From positions 1 through 37,607 of the forward strand of contig JACOTG010000029.1 in assembly GCA_016178505.1 (NCBI GenBank): a DNA stretch of 37,607 bases, given 5' to 3'. The translations under genes were made by a program, and so were the position numbers. Each line of letters begins with the position of its first letter. Position 1 is the stretch's first letter. Source of the stretch: Planctomycetota bacterium. Lineage in GTDB: Bacteria; Planctomycetota; JACOTG01. The notes beneath the pieces were generated by a model that saw only the letters and a list, made by a program, of their open reading frames with translations, had not been told where the DNA came from and did no database searches. Below, piece after piece: positions 15,210 through 23,294 of this stretch.

Positions 15210-18134
15210 ATGCGACTCGCCCTGCTCGTCCCCTTCTTCCTCTCGGGCTTCGCTGCGCTCGTCGACGAGATCGTCTGGACGCGCGCGCTCTATCACGTGC
15301 TCGGCGGCACCGCCGAGACGTTCGCACTGATCCTCGTCGTTTTCTCGAGCGGCCTCGCGCTCGGCGGACTCCTCGGGGGATCGCGTCGCTTGCAGGGAGG
15401 CTCGGCGCTGACCTGGTACGCGATCCTTCAGCTCGCGATTGCGTTCTTCGCGGCGGTCTCGTGCCCGGTGCTCGAAGCGCTGTCGGGAATCGGTCGCCTC
15501 GGATTGTCGGGCACGGCGGACTCCGTGCTCCGAACGACGCTCGCTGCGGCGTTCCTCGGCGTTCCGACGATTGCGATGGGAGCGACGTTTCCGCTCGGGT
15601 GTCGCGCGCTCGCCGATCGTGTCGACCGGCTCGGGCGTTCCGCTGCATGGATCACAGCCGCCGGATCCCTTGGCGCGGTGGTCGGATCGCTCTCCGCTGG
15701 CGCGTTCCTCGTGCGTGACTTCGGATTTCGCGGATCGTCGTTCGTCGCCGCGTCCGTCTCTGTCCTCGCGTCGGTCGCGGCCGTCGTCGTCGTGCTGCGG
15801 ACGCGCGGTCGTTCGAGTGCCGAGCCGCACGTCACGCCTCCGTTGCTGGGCGATCACGGCAGCGGACCGGCGGCATCGCGATTCGGCGCCTGGTTTGCGG
15901 CTTTCATTGCCGGATTCGCCTTGCTCGGACTCGAAGTCCTGTGGAGCCGCGAGATGGCATTCTTCGTCGAAGGCTTCACGATCTCCGTTGGGTTGCTCGT
16001 GGCTGCCGTGCTCTTCGGATTGGTCGTCGGAAGCGTGGCGGCGTCGTGGCACGCCGATCGTTCGCGCGACCCGGCTCGGTTCGCGGGCGCGCTTCTCGCG
16101 CTCGCCGGGGCTTTTACGCTCGGTTCTCTCGCTCTCTTCGAATGGGGTGGGGACGTCGTTGAGTCGCTTCGCGCCCGGTCGGTGTCCGCCGGCGGTTGGG
16201 CGACTCTCGCTGGCCTTTTCGTCATCGCGCTCGCCGTCGCGTTTCCGACGAGCGCGTGCCTCGGCGGCGTCGTGCCCGCGGCAGTGCGCGGGTTCGGTAT
16301 CGACCGCGCTCCGTCGCGCGCGGCGGCGGGATTTGCGTTCGCGAACAACGCGGGTGCGGCGCTCGGCGCGATCGCAGCGGTGGTGCTTGGACTCGCGGTG
16401 CTGGGATTGAAGCCGTCGCTGTTCCTCGTCTCGAGCATGCTGCTTCTTGGCGGCGCACTCCTGGTTTCGTCGAGAAGTCGGCGCGTCCGCACTCGGGTCG
16501 GCCTCCCTGCACTCGTGATCGTCGGGCTCGGCATCGCGGCGATCGCCTTTCCGCTCGACACGCCGCCGATTGAATCGTCGCACGTCTTTCGCGGGGAGAA
16601 AGGTCACGAACGCGAGCTCGTCGCGTCTGCCGAGGGGAGCGCCTTTGCCGTCGCGGTCGTGCACGACGTGCGCACGAAGGAACTCTTTCTCTACACCGAC
16701 GAGTTCCTCGCGGCCGGGACCGGAGATCCCTACGCGTACATGCGACTGCTCGGGCACCTGCCGGCACTGCTGGCCCGGGATCCTGGTCGTGCGCTCGTCA
16801 TTGGATTCGGGTCCGGCACGACCGCCGGTTCCTTGGCGCGTCACCAGTCGTTGCGATCGATCGAGGTCTGCGAGCTGTCGCCGGAGGTGTTGGCGATGGC
16901 TCCGCACTTTTCGCAATGGAATGGCGGGGTCTTGGCAGATCCGCGCGTCCAGACGATCGTCGGGGACGGCCGCCGCCGATTGGCGGCCACGGCGGAGCGC
17001 TTCGACGTGATCACGCTCGAGCCCTTGATGCCGTACACTCCCGGCGCCGTCAGCCTTTACTCGCGCGAGTTCTATCGGCTCGCCTCTTCGCGCTTGAATC
17101 CCGGCGGGCTCGTGTGCCAGTGGATGCCGCTGCATGCGTTGCGAACCGAGCACTTCCTCCACTTGCTTGCGGCGTTCGTCCGCGAGTTTCCGTATGCGAG
17201 CGTCTGGTACTTCGAGCAGTCCGCGCTCTTCCTCGGATCGATGGATCCGATTCGCATCGACGTCGCGGAGCTGATTCGGCGATTCGATGAGCCCGCCGTT
17301 TCCGCAGACCTCCGCGACGCACTCGTCGATTCGCCGGCGGAGCTGATCGGAGGCGGCTTCATCGCCGCGGACGAGCGGCTACGGCAGGCGATCGGTGACG
17401 ATCCCGGACTGACGGACGACCGCCCCGTCACGGAGTTCTTCCCGATCCCTCGTGGGACGGCGACGACGTACGCGCAGGACAACTTGAGCGCCCTGCGTGT
17501 GCTGCTCGCTCCGCTCGACGGCAGGCTCGTGGATCTCGGTGCGCTCGACGCGCCGCGCGCCGCGGCGTTTCGCACCGCCATGGACGCGTCACGCACTGCA
17601 CTCCGTGACATCCTGCACGGGAAGGCGGCCATCGATCTGGCGAACTACCGGGCGCTGACCGGGGACGCGCAGGGGTCTGCGGATGCGCTAGCCGACGCGC
17701 TCTCGGCATTTCGCTCGGCGACGGAAGCCGATGCCGACAATCGTCCGGCGCTGCGGGGCATCCGCGAGGCGCACTTTCGCATCGACCTCGGACGCGGAAG
17801 AGATGCGCTCGACCGCGGCGATTTCGATGCCGCGATTTCGGTCTTGCGTGAAGCGGTGGACCTCGCGCCCGATCGAGACCTCGGACACGCATGGCTCGGT
17901 GCGGCGCTCGCGGGCGCGGGTCGAACTTCGGAAGGGGAGAATGAGCTTCGTCGTGCGCTCGAGATCTTTCCGTCGAGCGTTCCCGCGCTCGTGCACCTCG
18001 GGTGTCTTCTCGGTCGCCTCGGCCGGCGCGAAGAGGCCCGGGGCTTACTTCACCGGGCCTTCGAGATCACCTCGCAGCCCGAGGTCGCCCCCGACGTGAT
18101 CGCGTTCGCTCGACGCCTGCTTCGCGAGTCGTGA
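15210..18134 (+). CDS. Membrane-fused spermidine-synthase-like protein with C-terminal TPRs
   Basis: Predicted 974-residue protein in three parts. Residues 1 to about 455 are polytopic membrane, starting PFFLSGFAALVDEIVWTRAL, a pattern typical of the membrane-fused spermidine synthase group. From about 528 there is a Rossmann-type methyltransferase-like fold with the nucleotide loop LVIGFGSGTTAG, the acidic strand IEVCELSPEVL, and FDVITLEPLMPYTPG followed by SLYSREFYRLA. The Asp acting as general base in classical spermidine synthase is replaced in that loop, as in other fused members, so polyamine synthesis is not assured. From about 830 to the end there are two or three TPR units (ALDRGDFDAAISVLREAVDL). 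ATG 15210 was chosen over an upstream TTG because it starts the membrane segment cleanly. Substrate unknown. Confidence 0.82.
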   Translation: MRLALLVPFFLSGFAALVDEIVWTRALYHVLGGTAETFALILVVFSSGLALGGLLGGSRRLQGGSALTWYAILQLAIAFFAAVSCPVLEALSGIGRLGLSGTADSVLRTTLAAAFLGVPTIAMGATFPLGCRALADRVDRLGRSAAWITAAGSLGAVVGSLSAGAFLVRDFGFRGSSFVAASVSVLASVAAVVVVLRTRGRSSAEPHVTPPLLGDHGSGPAASRFGAWFAAFIAGFALLGLEVLWSREMAFFVEGFTISVGLLVAAVLFGLVVGSVAASWHADRSRDPARFAGALLALAGAFTLGSLALFEWGGDVVESLRARSVSAGGWATLAGLFVIALAVAFPTSACLGGVVPAAVRGFGIDRAPSRAAAGFAFANNAGAALGAIAAVVLGLAVLGLKPSLFLVSSMLLLGGALLVSSRSRRVRTRVGLPALVIVGLGIAAIAFPLDTPPIESSHVFRGEKGHERELVASAEGSAFAVAVVHDVRTKELFLYTDEFLAAGTGDPYAYMRLLGHLPALLARDPGRALVIGFGSGTTAGSLARHQSLRSIEVCELSPEVLAMAPHFSQWNGGVLADPRVQTIVGDGRRRLAATAERFDVITLEPLMPYTPGAVSLYSREFYRLASSRLNPGGLVCQWMPLHALRTEHFLHLLAAFVREFPYASVWYFEQSALFLGSMDPIRIDVAELIRRFDEPAVSADLRDALVDSPAELIGGGFIAADERLRQAIGDDPGLTDDRPVTEFFPIPRGTATTYAQDNLSALRVLLAPLDGRLVDLGALDAPRAAAFRTAMDASRTALRDILHGKAAIDLANYRALTGDAQGSADALADALSAFRSATEADADNRPALRGIREAHFRIDLGRGRDALDRGDFDAAISVLREAVDLAPDRDLGHAWLGAALAGAGRTSEGENELRRALEIFPSSVPALVHLGCLLGRLGRREEARGLLHRAFEITSQPEVAPDVIAFARRLLRES

Positions 18135-18161
18135 GATCTTCGCATCGCACGTGACGCTGCC

Positions 18162-18175
18162 GGGCGCGGCCGCCC
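18162..18175. terminator. Small GC hairpin between convergent genes
   Basis: GGGCG (18162-18166) and CGCCC (18171-18175) can form a 5-bp hairpin with a CGGC loop in the 47-bp gap between two convergent genes. There is no T-run on either side, so a terminator role is only a guess from position. Confidence 0.25.
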
Positions 18176-18181
18176 AAGTGA

Positions 18182-19711
18182 TCAATTCTTGGACTTGTCG
18201 TCCCCCTTGGGTTTTGCTTCACCCTCGTTCCCGAGGGTCTCGAGCCACGCCTGGAATTCCTTGTCGAGCTTCTTGACCGGAAGGAACTTCTCGAACGTCG
18301 CTGTGTCGTTCGAGCCCTTGACCATCTTCTGGAAGAACTTGCCGAGTGCTTCTTTGTCGGCCGTCGGCCCGCCGCTTGTGAGGAAGAGGAACAGCAACCC
18401 CGCCTCGATGCCCTGAGGTTTGTCGTTGCCGACGTCGTCGCCGATCATGAATCCATGCTGTTCGTTGTCCGACAGCGCCTCGACCTTCATCAAATCCTCG
18501 AGCTTGATGAAGCGCTCGCCGGTGAGCATCTTGCGGTACTTCTTCATGTTGTTGTTCTTGAAGAATTTGAACAACTCGAAATACATGCCGATTCCCTCGG
18601 TGAGCCACGGCGACGTGATTCCCGGCAGCAGCTCGTTCTGATATTGGTGCGCGAGCACGTGATAGAGCCACGAGTCGGTCCACGTGTAGTTGTAAGCGTC
18701 GTCGTGAAAGTAATAGGAAACGGCAGGCAGCTCCGCGTGAGTGATCGCGAGGAAGCAGCCCTTCTGCGACGAGTGGTAGCCCTCTTCGCCGCGCGCATTC
18801 GCGCCGCTGAATTGCTTGTACTCGTCGAGGTCCTTGAACACGAAGACCTTCATCGGCTCCTTGAGCTTCGGTTCCAAGCCGCCGAAGAACTCCTTCAGCG
18901 CCTTGTATTCGTTCTCCGCGAGTTCCGCGACTTTGTTCGCATAGTCGACGTCCTTGTTCGTCTTGATGAGATAGTGCTCCGTCTTGATCTCCCACGCCTT
19001 TTCCCAATCGCTGCGAATCGTGTTGGCTTCCTCTTTCGACACGAACTTGCCGTCGACGTTGTATAGGCCCTTGTCGAGGGCTTCTTTTTCCTCTTTGCTC
19101 AGCCAACGCCCGTTGACCTTGACGAAGCCCTTGTCGATCTTGGCCTTCTCTTCGGGAGTCATCCATTCGTCGCCGACCTTGACCAGGCCTTTTTCGACGT
19201 TGGCTTTCTCCTCCGGCGTCACCCACTGACCCTTGAAGAGCACCTTGCCGGCGGCTTTTTGCTCGTCCGCCTCGTTCTTCTTGACGAGCGCGTCCCGGTC
19301 CGCGGGCGACATCCATGCCCCGTTGTACTGCACGTGACCCAGCGCTTTGTGGGCACCTTCGTGCTGAGGCTCGATCTCGAGCGCCTTCTTGAAGCTCTTC
19401 GCCGCTTCGGCCTTCAGCTTGTTCTGTTCGCACCAGAGGCCGAGTTGATAGAACCCGTCCGCATCGGTTGCCTTGACGGCTTTGAACTTCTCGTCGAATT
19501 CGTCCTTCGGCGTCTTCTTGTGATCGACGGACGTGACGTTCGCCTTGTCGAGGGTTTGCTCGCCGCCGATCGTCTTCACGATGTACTGCGTGTCGGTTTG
19601 CCGAACGAGAGATCCCTCGATCGTTCGTCCATCCTTCAGGTGAAAGACGTCCGCCATCGCGGTGGCCCCGAAGACGAACGAAAAGAACAGAATGGTTCCG
19701 ATTCGGCGCAT
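18182..19711 (-). CDS. Secreted gluzincin-like protein with 20-residue Trp repeats; HExxH broken
   Basis: Predicted 509-residue exported protein. The ATG at 19711 has GGAGG upstream and yields a signal peptide (ILFFSFVFGATAMA). Residues 21-65 form a small beta domain (DVFHLKDGRTIEGSLV). Residues 80-128 resemble one TPR. Residues 129-232 hold five short repeats with an aromatic residue at 133, 163, 183, 203 and 223; the last four have an exact 20-residue period and the core W-x-TPEEKA. From about 240 the sequence resembles the DUF1570-type peptidase domain (TEHYLIKTN), with HVLAH at 351-355 and WLTEG with Glu372. The usual HExxH glutamate is Val, so catalysis is doubtful although the zinc ligands could remain. 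It is convergent with the fused-synthase gene and divergent from a sulfatase-like gene. Confidence 0.75.
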   Translation of the reverse strand: MRRIGTILFFSFVFGATAMADVFHLKDGRTIEGSLVRQTDTQYIVKTIGGEQTLDKANVTSVDHKKTPKDEFDEKFKAVKATDADGFYQLGLWCEQNKLKAEAAKSFKKALEIEPQHEGAHKALGHVQYNGAWMSPADRDALVKKNEADEQKAAGKVLFKGQWVTPEEKANVEKGLVKVGDEWMTPEEKAKIDKGFVKVNGRWLSKEEKEALDKGLYNVDGKFVSKEEANTIRSDWEKAWEIKTEHYLIKTNKDVDYANKVAELAENEYKALKEFFGGLEPKLKEPMKVFVFKDLDEYKQFSGANARGEEGYHSSQKGCFLAITHAELPAVSYYFHDDAYNYTWTDSWLYHVLAHQYQNELLPGITSPWLTEGIGMYFELFKFFKNNNMKKYRKMLTGERFIKLEDLMKVEALSDNEQHGFMIGDDVGNDKPQGIEAGLLFLFLTSGGPTADKEALGKFFQKMVKGSNDTATFEKFLPVKKLDKEFQAWLETLGNEGEAKPKGDDKSKN

Positions 19712-19799
19712 GGGGACCTCCGGGTAGGTTGGTTTCTCGGCCTTGTTCATCGGTCTCGATCGAAGTTCCAGCCGTCTGCGGTCAGTACGTCGCGGCTAG

Positions 19800-19829
19800 A
19801 ATATAGGTGCCATCGAATTTGGAAATCAA
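19800..19829 (-). promoter_or_regulatory. Candidate promoter for the gluzincin-like gene, overlapping a plus-strand -10
   Basis: On the minus strand TTGATT (19829-19824), an 18-bp spacer and TATATT (19805-19800), about 90 bp upstream of the start codon. A plus-strand TAGAAT (19797-19802) overlaps this -10 and could serve the divergent sulfatase-like gene, although its -35 is poor. Confidence 0.45.
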
Positions 19830-19864
19830 GTGAAAGCCCGAAGAACCGGCGCGAGGAGGGGGCG

Positions 19865-21205
19865 GTGACCTCGAATCGAACGGCAATCGTCCGGATATTG
19901 CTCTCCAGTTCGCTTCTGTGCGCCTTCGCCGCCTGCGGACGTCCCAGCAGCACTCGTCCCGACGTCATCCTCGTGACGGTGGAATCGTTCCGATTCGACC
20001 ACGTCGGTTGCTTCGGCTACGGCGCCGCGCGAACTCCGACGCTGGACGATCTTGCACGATCCGGAGCGATGTTCGAAGGGGCGACTACCCAGAGCTGCTT
20101 CACCGCGCCCTCGATGGCGACGATTTCGACCGGTCTATTCCCCGTCGAACATGGCGTGCTCCAGTGGGGCGATCGGGGCGATTCCGCGCCGGTTCAGAAT
20201 CTTTCGCAAGTGCTCTCGGCCGCCGGGTACCGCACCGGGTTTTTCGGGGGACACGGAGCGCTCGCTGGGATCCATGCGTTGGCTCGCGGGTTCGAGACAT
20301 TTCGCGATGAGCCGGATCGAACGGCGGACGCGATCGTCGAGGACGCAATGGAGTGGCTACGCAAGAGCGATGATCCCGCGTTCGTCTGGCTCCATCTGTT
20401 CGAGCCGCACGCGCCGTATCGGCCGGGCGAATCGTACGGGCGTCCCCGTGTTCCGAGCGAACTTCGAGCTCGCCTCGATGGTCATGCATTCGACGAGTGG
20501 GAACGACTGGCGACCTCGGGCGAGGGGAGCAGCTTCGCTACTCGAGTGGCGTTCTTGACGTCGCAGTACGACGGGGAGATCGATCGCGTCGACGAGGCGT
20601 TGGGCGCGCTCGTCGACGCGCTTCGGCGCGAGGCTCGATTCGAGCGGACCCACGTGATCGTCTTCGCCGATCACGGCGAGAACCTCGGCGATCACGCTCC
20701 GTTTTTCGATCACCGCGACTTCCTGTACGACTCTCTGGTTCACGTGCCGCTCGTTTGGCACGGGCCGGGCATCGTTCCTCGAAGGGTGGTGGAGCCGGTC
20801 GGCCAAGTCGAACTCGCCGCGACGATTCTTCGAGTCTTGGACATCGCTGATCCAAGTCCGCGACGATCAGGCCGAAGCTTCGAGGATCTCCTTCTTGGCG
20901 TGCCCACGCGAAGAGACCGGGACCAGTTCTCGGACAGCGGGCGCCAGGCCGATCCGCACATCGCCATTCGGGCCGAGCGGTTCAAGCTCGTGCGACGGCT
21001 CGACGACGGCCGGGAGCTCCTCTTCGACCTCCGCGCCGATCCTGCAGAGTTGCGGGACGCCTCCTCCGAGCACGCCGACGAAGCTCAGCGGCTCCGTGCG
21101 CGACTCGACGCCTGGTTTGCGTCGTTGACCGCGGCGCCACGCGGCGATGAAACCCTGGATGCTGCGGCATCCGCACGACTTCGGGCGCTCGGTTACGTCC
21201 GTTGA
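19865..21205 (+). CDS. Sulfatase-like lipoprotein (alkaline phosphatase superfamily), Thr nucleophile type
   Basis: Predicted 446-residue lipoprotein. The GTG at 19865 follows GCGAGGAGGGGGCG and gives a leader ending in CAFAAC, with a lipobox cysteine at 24. The sulfatase/phosphodiesterase fold is clear from VILVTVESFRFDHVGCFGYG near the N-terminus, GYRTGFFGGHG, and the metal-binding FADHGENLGDH. The canonical C/S-x-P-x-R nucleophile motif reads T-A-P-S-M (Thr80, Met84), so formylglycine formation is impossible. Hydrolysis or transfer through Thr, as in phosphoglycerol or phosphoethanolamine transferases, is the closest family precedent. The first metal ligand Asp is Glu40. A second gene of the same type is at 30843-32402. 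Substrate unknown. Confidence 0.83.
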   Translation: MTSNRTAIVRILLSSSLLCAFAACGRPSSTRPDVILVTVESFRFDHVGCFGYGAARTPTLDDLARSGAMFEGATTQSCFTAPSMATISTGLFPVEHGVLQWGDRGDSAPVQNLSQVLSAAGYRTGFFGGHGALAGIHALARGFETFRDEPDRTADAIVEDAMEWLRKSDDPAFVWLHLFEPHAPYRPGESYGRPRVPSELRARLDGHAFDEWERLATSGEGSSFATRVAFLTSQYDGEIDRVDEALGALVDALRREARFERTHVIVFADHGENLGDHAPFFDHRDFLYDSLVHVPLVWHGPGIVPRRVVEPVGQVELAATILRVLDIADPSPRRSGRSFEDLLLGVPTRRDRDQFSDSGRQADPHIAIRAERFKLVRRLDDGRELLFDLRADPAELRDASSEHADEAQRLRARLDAWFASLTAAPRGDETLDAAASARLRALGYVR

Positions 21206-21353
21206 GGTCGAACGCCCTCGGCGGGAAAAACGATTCGAGCCCGAGGGAACCTCTACTGGGGCCTCGCCGTCTCAACGAATGAGGTTGGCCCGAGTGCCAG
21301 CCTTGGAGAAGCTCGCAGCCAAGGTTGTGTGACGAACACGTAAAACTCCTCAA

Positions 21354-21381
21354 CCCTTCTTTCCTTTTCCTTTCTTTTCCT
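21354..21381. repeat. 28-nt homopyrimidine tract containing a perfect mirror repeat
   Basis: Bases 21354-21381 are all C or T. Within it, 21357-21376 is a perfect 20-bp mirror repeat centred between 21366 and 21367 (TTCTTTCCTT then its mirror). Mirror homopyrimidine tracts can adopt H-DNA in supercoiled DNA. It lies in the 266-bp stretch 21206-21471, in which I find no gene; a weak 6-8 bp hairpin at about 21299-21326 (CCTTGG / CCAAGG) is the only other structure. Confidence 0.7.
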
Positions 21382-21471
21382 AATCCGAGTCCCCTTGGCT
21401 CACTCTCCGTCCAATCGATGCAGCCTTCAGCGCCGCCTGAGTCACGCCGATAGAAGGAGAGGTTTGCGGCC

Positions 21472-21588
21472 TTGCGCCGCGACCAAGGGAATTCGGTGAT
21501 CGCGGTCAGCGCGGTGTGGTGCGCCAGCCTACTCTTGGTGGCCTATTTCTATTACGAGTCCCAGCGTTGGCACCGCCGAGGCCGATGA
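21472..21588 (+). CDS. Possible small single-span membrane protein (38 aa)
   Basis: Short frame starting with TTG at 21472, or GTG at 21496, ending TGA at 21588. AGAAGGAGAGG lies upstream with about 12 nt spacing to the TTG. The product has a basic start (RRDQGNS), about 20 hydrophobic residues (VIAVSAVWCASLLLVAYFYY) and a basic end (QRWHRRGR): the layout of a single-span membrane peptide. It ends about 35-45 bp before the PilZ gene in the same direction. No family is recognised. Small size makes chance a real possibility, but the clean hydrophobic block and nearby ribosome site favour a gene. Confidence 0.45.
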   Translation: MRRDQGNSVIAVSAVWCASLLLVAYFYYESQRWHRRGR

Positions 21589-21622
21589 ACCCTCACCGAC
21601 ATCGACAATTCTCGAGAGGACG

Positions 21623-22018
21623 GTGGAACGCGTGACGACCGGCGAAGACGCCTCGGGATCCGACGAACGGCGACGATTTCCGCGCGTTCGCGAGGACTGT
21701 CTGATCCGGTTTCGCCGGATCGACGGCGAGAGTTTCTTCGGCCCCACTCGCGAAGGGGTCACTCACAACATCAGCGGCGGCGGCATTTGTTTTCGATCGC
21801 GAGAGGAGCTTCGAATCGGCGAGCCGGTTGCGCTCGACTTGAAGCTGCCCGAATTCGGCTCGTCGATCATTGCGCTCGGGCGGGTCGTCCGGTGCGAGCC
21901 CGGCGACGAGGGCAACGAGGCCGCCGTTGAATTCCTGTGGGTCGGATGGTCGGACGACGACGCGCAGCGAGCCATCGCCGACTACATCCGCAATAAGCTC
22001 GCCGATCGCAACGGATGA
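21623..22018 (+). CDS. PilZ-domain protein (c-di-GMP binding)
   Basis: Predicted 131-residue cytoplasmic protein, essentially one PilZ domain. The c-di-GMP binding signature is present as RRRFPRVRED near the N-terminus (the RxxxR part) and NISGGGICF (the D/NxSxxG part), followed by beta strands ending GRVVRCEP. The start is ambiguous: GTG at 21623 is only about 2 nt from GAGAGGA, while GTG at 21632 has about 11 nt. It would bind c-di-GMP and act by contact with a partner. It is 24 bp from the convergent end of a lone GspF-like gene, and just downstream of a possible small membrane ORF, so a pilus- or secretion-linked role is suggested by context only. Confidence 0.85.
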   Translation: MERVTTGEDASGSDERRRFPRVREDCLIRFRRIDGESFFGPTREGVTHNISGGGICFRSREELRIGEPVALDLKLPEFGSSIIALGRVVRCEPGDEGNEAAVEFLWVGWSDDDAQRAIADYIRNKLADRNG

Positions 22019-22042
22019 GAGAGAGCGGAGAGCCCTCTTCGC

Positions 22043-23011
22043 TCAGCTGATTTCCGAGTACATCCGTCCGTAAAACGACACGACGATGATCGTCACGCCG
22101 AGCGCGGCGAGCACGTAGGCGGCTTTCGCGACGACTTGTACCGCGAGATCGAGTGCTCGGTCGGCCTTCTCTTCGAACATCGCGGCAACCCGATCGAGCT
22201 TCTCGCCGAGCGTGCCCGATTCCTCGCCGATTTCCACGGATCGCCGCACTTCGTCCGGGAACTTGCCCGTTCTCGCGAGCTGAGCCGACAAGGTCTCGCC
22301 CCGCTCGATCCCCGCGGTCACATGGTCCATGTCGTCGTCGAGCGTCGGCTCGGCGCACGCCATCGCTGAAAGGCGTGTGGCCTCCCGCAACGGCGTGCCC
22401 GCACCGTACAGAGCCGAAAGGGCTCGGAGATAGCGGGCGAGGCCCGCGTCGACCCAAGCGCGCCCGACGATCGGGACCTTCCGAAGGAACTCCACGTATC
22501 GGCGATTCCGGCTGAATCGGAAATGCAGCCAGATCCCGCTTGCGATCCCACCGTCAAATACCAGCAACCCCGGCAGTGCCCGCCAGAAGTACCCCGGTCC
22601 AAACCCCCTCAGCGGTTGCAACGCCAGGGGTGCCAGCGCAACCACGAAGTGGAGGACGAACGCGGGATACGCCAGCCCGAGGAGCAGCCGCCGTCGGCGG
22701 GCGACGCGCTTGTCGAGAGAGGCCGCGACGAATCGGAGCGCGTCCTCGACGTGGCCACTCTGCTCACCGGAGCGAACGACGGCGATCTCGACCCCCTCGA
22801 AAGCACTGAGTTGACGCTCCATGCCGCGCGACAGCGGCTCGCCGGACCGAACGACCGTGGCCAACTCGGCAACGACTCGTCCTGCGGCCGACGTTGCGGG
22901 GAAACGCCGCCGAGCGACGAGTTCGAGGGCCTCGGCGATGGGAATGCCCGACGAAAGGACGGATGCGATCTCCGAAAAAAACGTCGCTTTCGTCGACAGT
23001 CGAAGGGACAT
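22043..23011 (-). CDS. Lone GspF/PilC-like inner-membrane protein
   Basis: Predicted 322-residue polytopic membrane protein with two T2SF-type domains. The first has EIASVLSSGIPIAEALELVA and RSGEQSGHVEDALRF; the second has LSALYGAGTPLREATRLSA and IGEESGTLGEKLDRVAAMFEEKADRALD, with a final membrane helix VVAKAAYVLAALGVTIIVVSF. The ATG at 23011 is supported by AAGGAG. It is shorter than the operon's GspF (409) because it lacks the N-terminal domain beginning MPIYEYKG. No ATPase or pilin gene is adjacent, so its ATPase partner must be elsewhere, possibly GspE of this window. It is convergent with the PilZ gene. Confidence 0.82.
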   Translation of the reverse strand: MSLRLSTKATFFSEIASVLSSGIPIAEALELVARRRFPATSAAGRVVAELATVVRSGEPLSRGMERQLSAFEGVEIAVVRSGEQSGHVEDALRFVAASLDKRVARRRRLLLGLAYPAFVLHFVVALAPLALQPLRGFGPGYFWRALPGLLVFDGGIASGIWLHFRFSRNRRYVEFLRKVPIVGRAWVDAGLARYLRALSALYGAGTPLREATRLSAMACAEPTLDDDMDHVTAGIERGETLSAQLARTGKFPDEVRRSVEIGEESGTLGEKLDRVAAMFEEKADRALDLAVQVVAKAAYVLAALGVTIIVVSFYGRMYSEIS

Positions 23012-23127
23012 GCAAGGCTCCTTGTCGGCGCGTGTCGCGGTCGATCGTGCGCGCGCGGAGACTATGCCGCGCACCGAGACGAGTCAATGTCGCCAGGCCG
23101 CACTTCCGCGACCCGATTCGACGCAGG

Positions 23128-23133
23128 TATAAT
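23128..23133 (+). promoter_or_regulatory. TATAAT box upstream of the nine-repeat surface protein
   Basis: A perfect TATAAT lies in the divergent gap 23012-23294, about 160 bp before the start codon. The -35 region at 16-18 bp is poor, so the promoter is uncertain. The rest of the gap shows no convincing gene. Confidence 0.4.
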
Positions 23134-23294
23134 CCCGCCCCCTACCGGCTTTCTCGTCGATTGTTCGACGCTCGCACGCTGCAGCGATCTGGTTCAAGCA
23201 CGTGCGATGAGGACGCCGAAGGGAAGAAGCGGCACGCCGCCGGCGTCACGAGGACCATCGCGCACGTTCGGGCTTAGTGCTTGGAGGATCGTCC

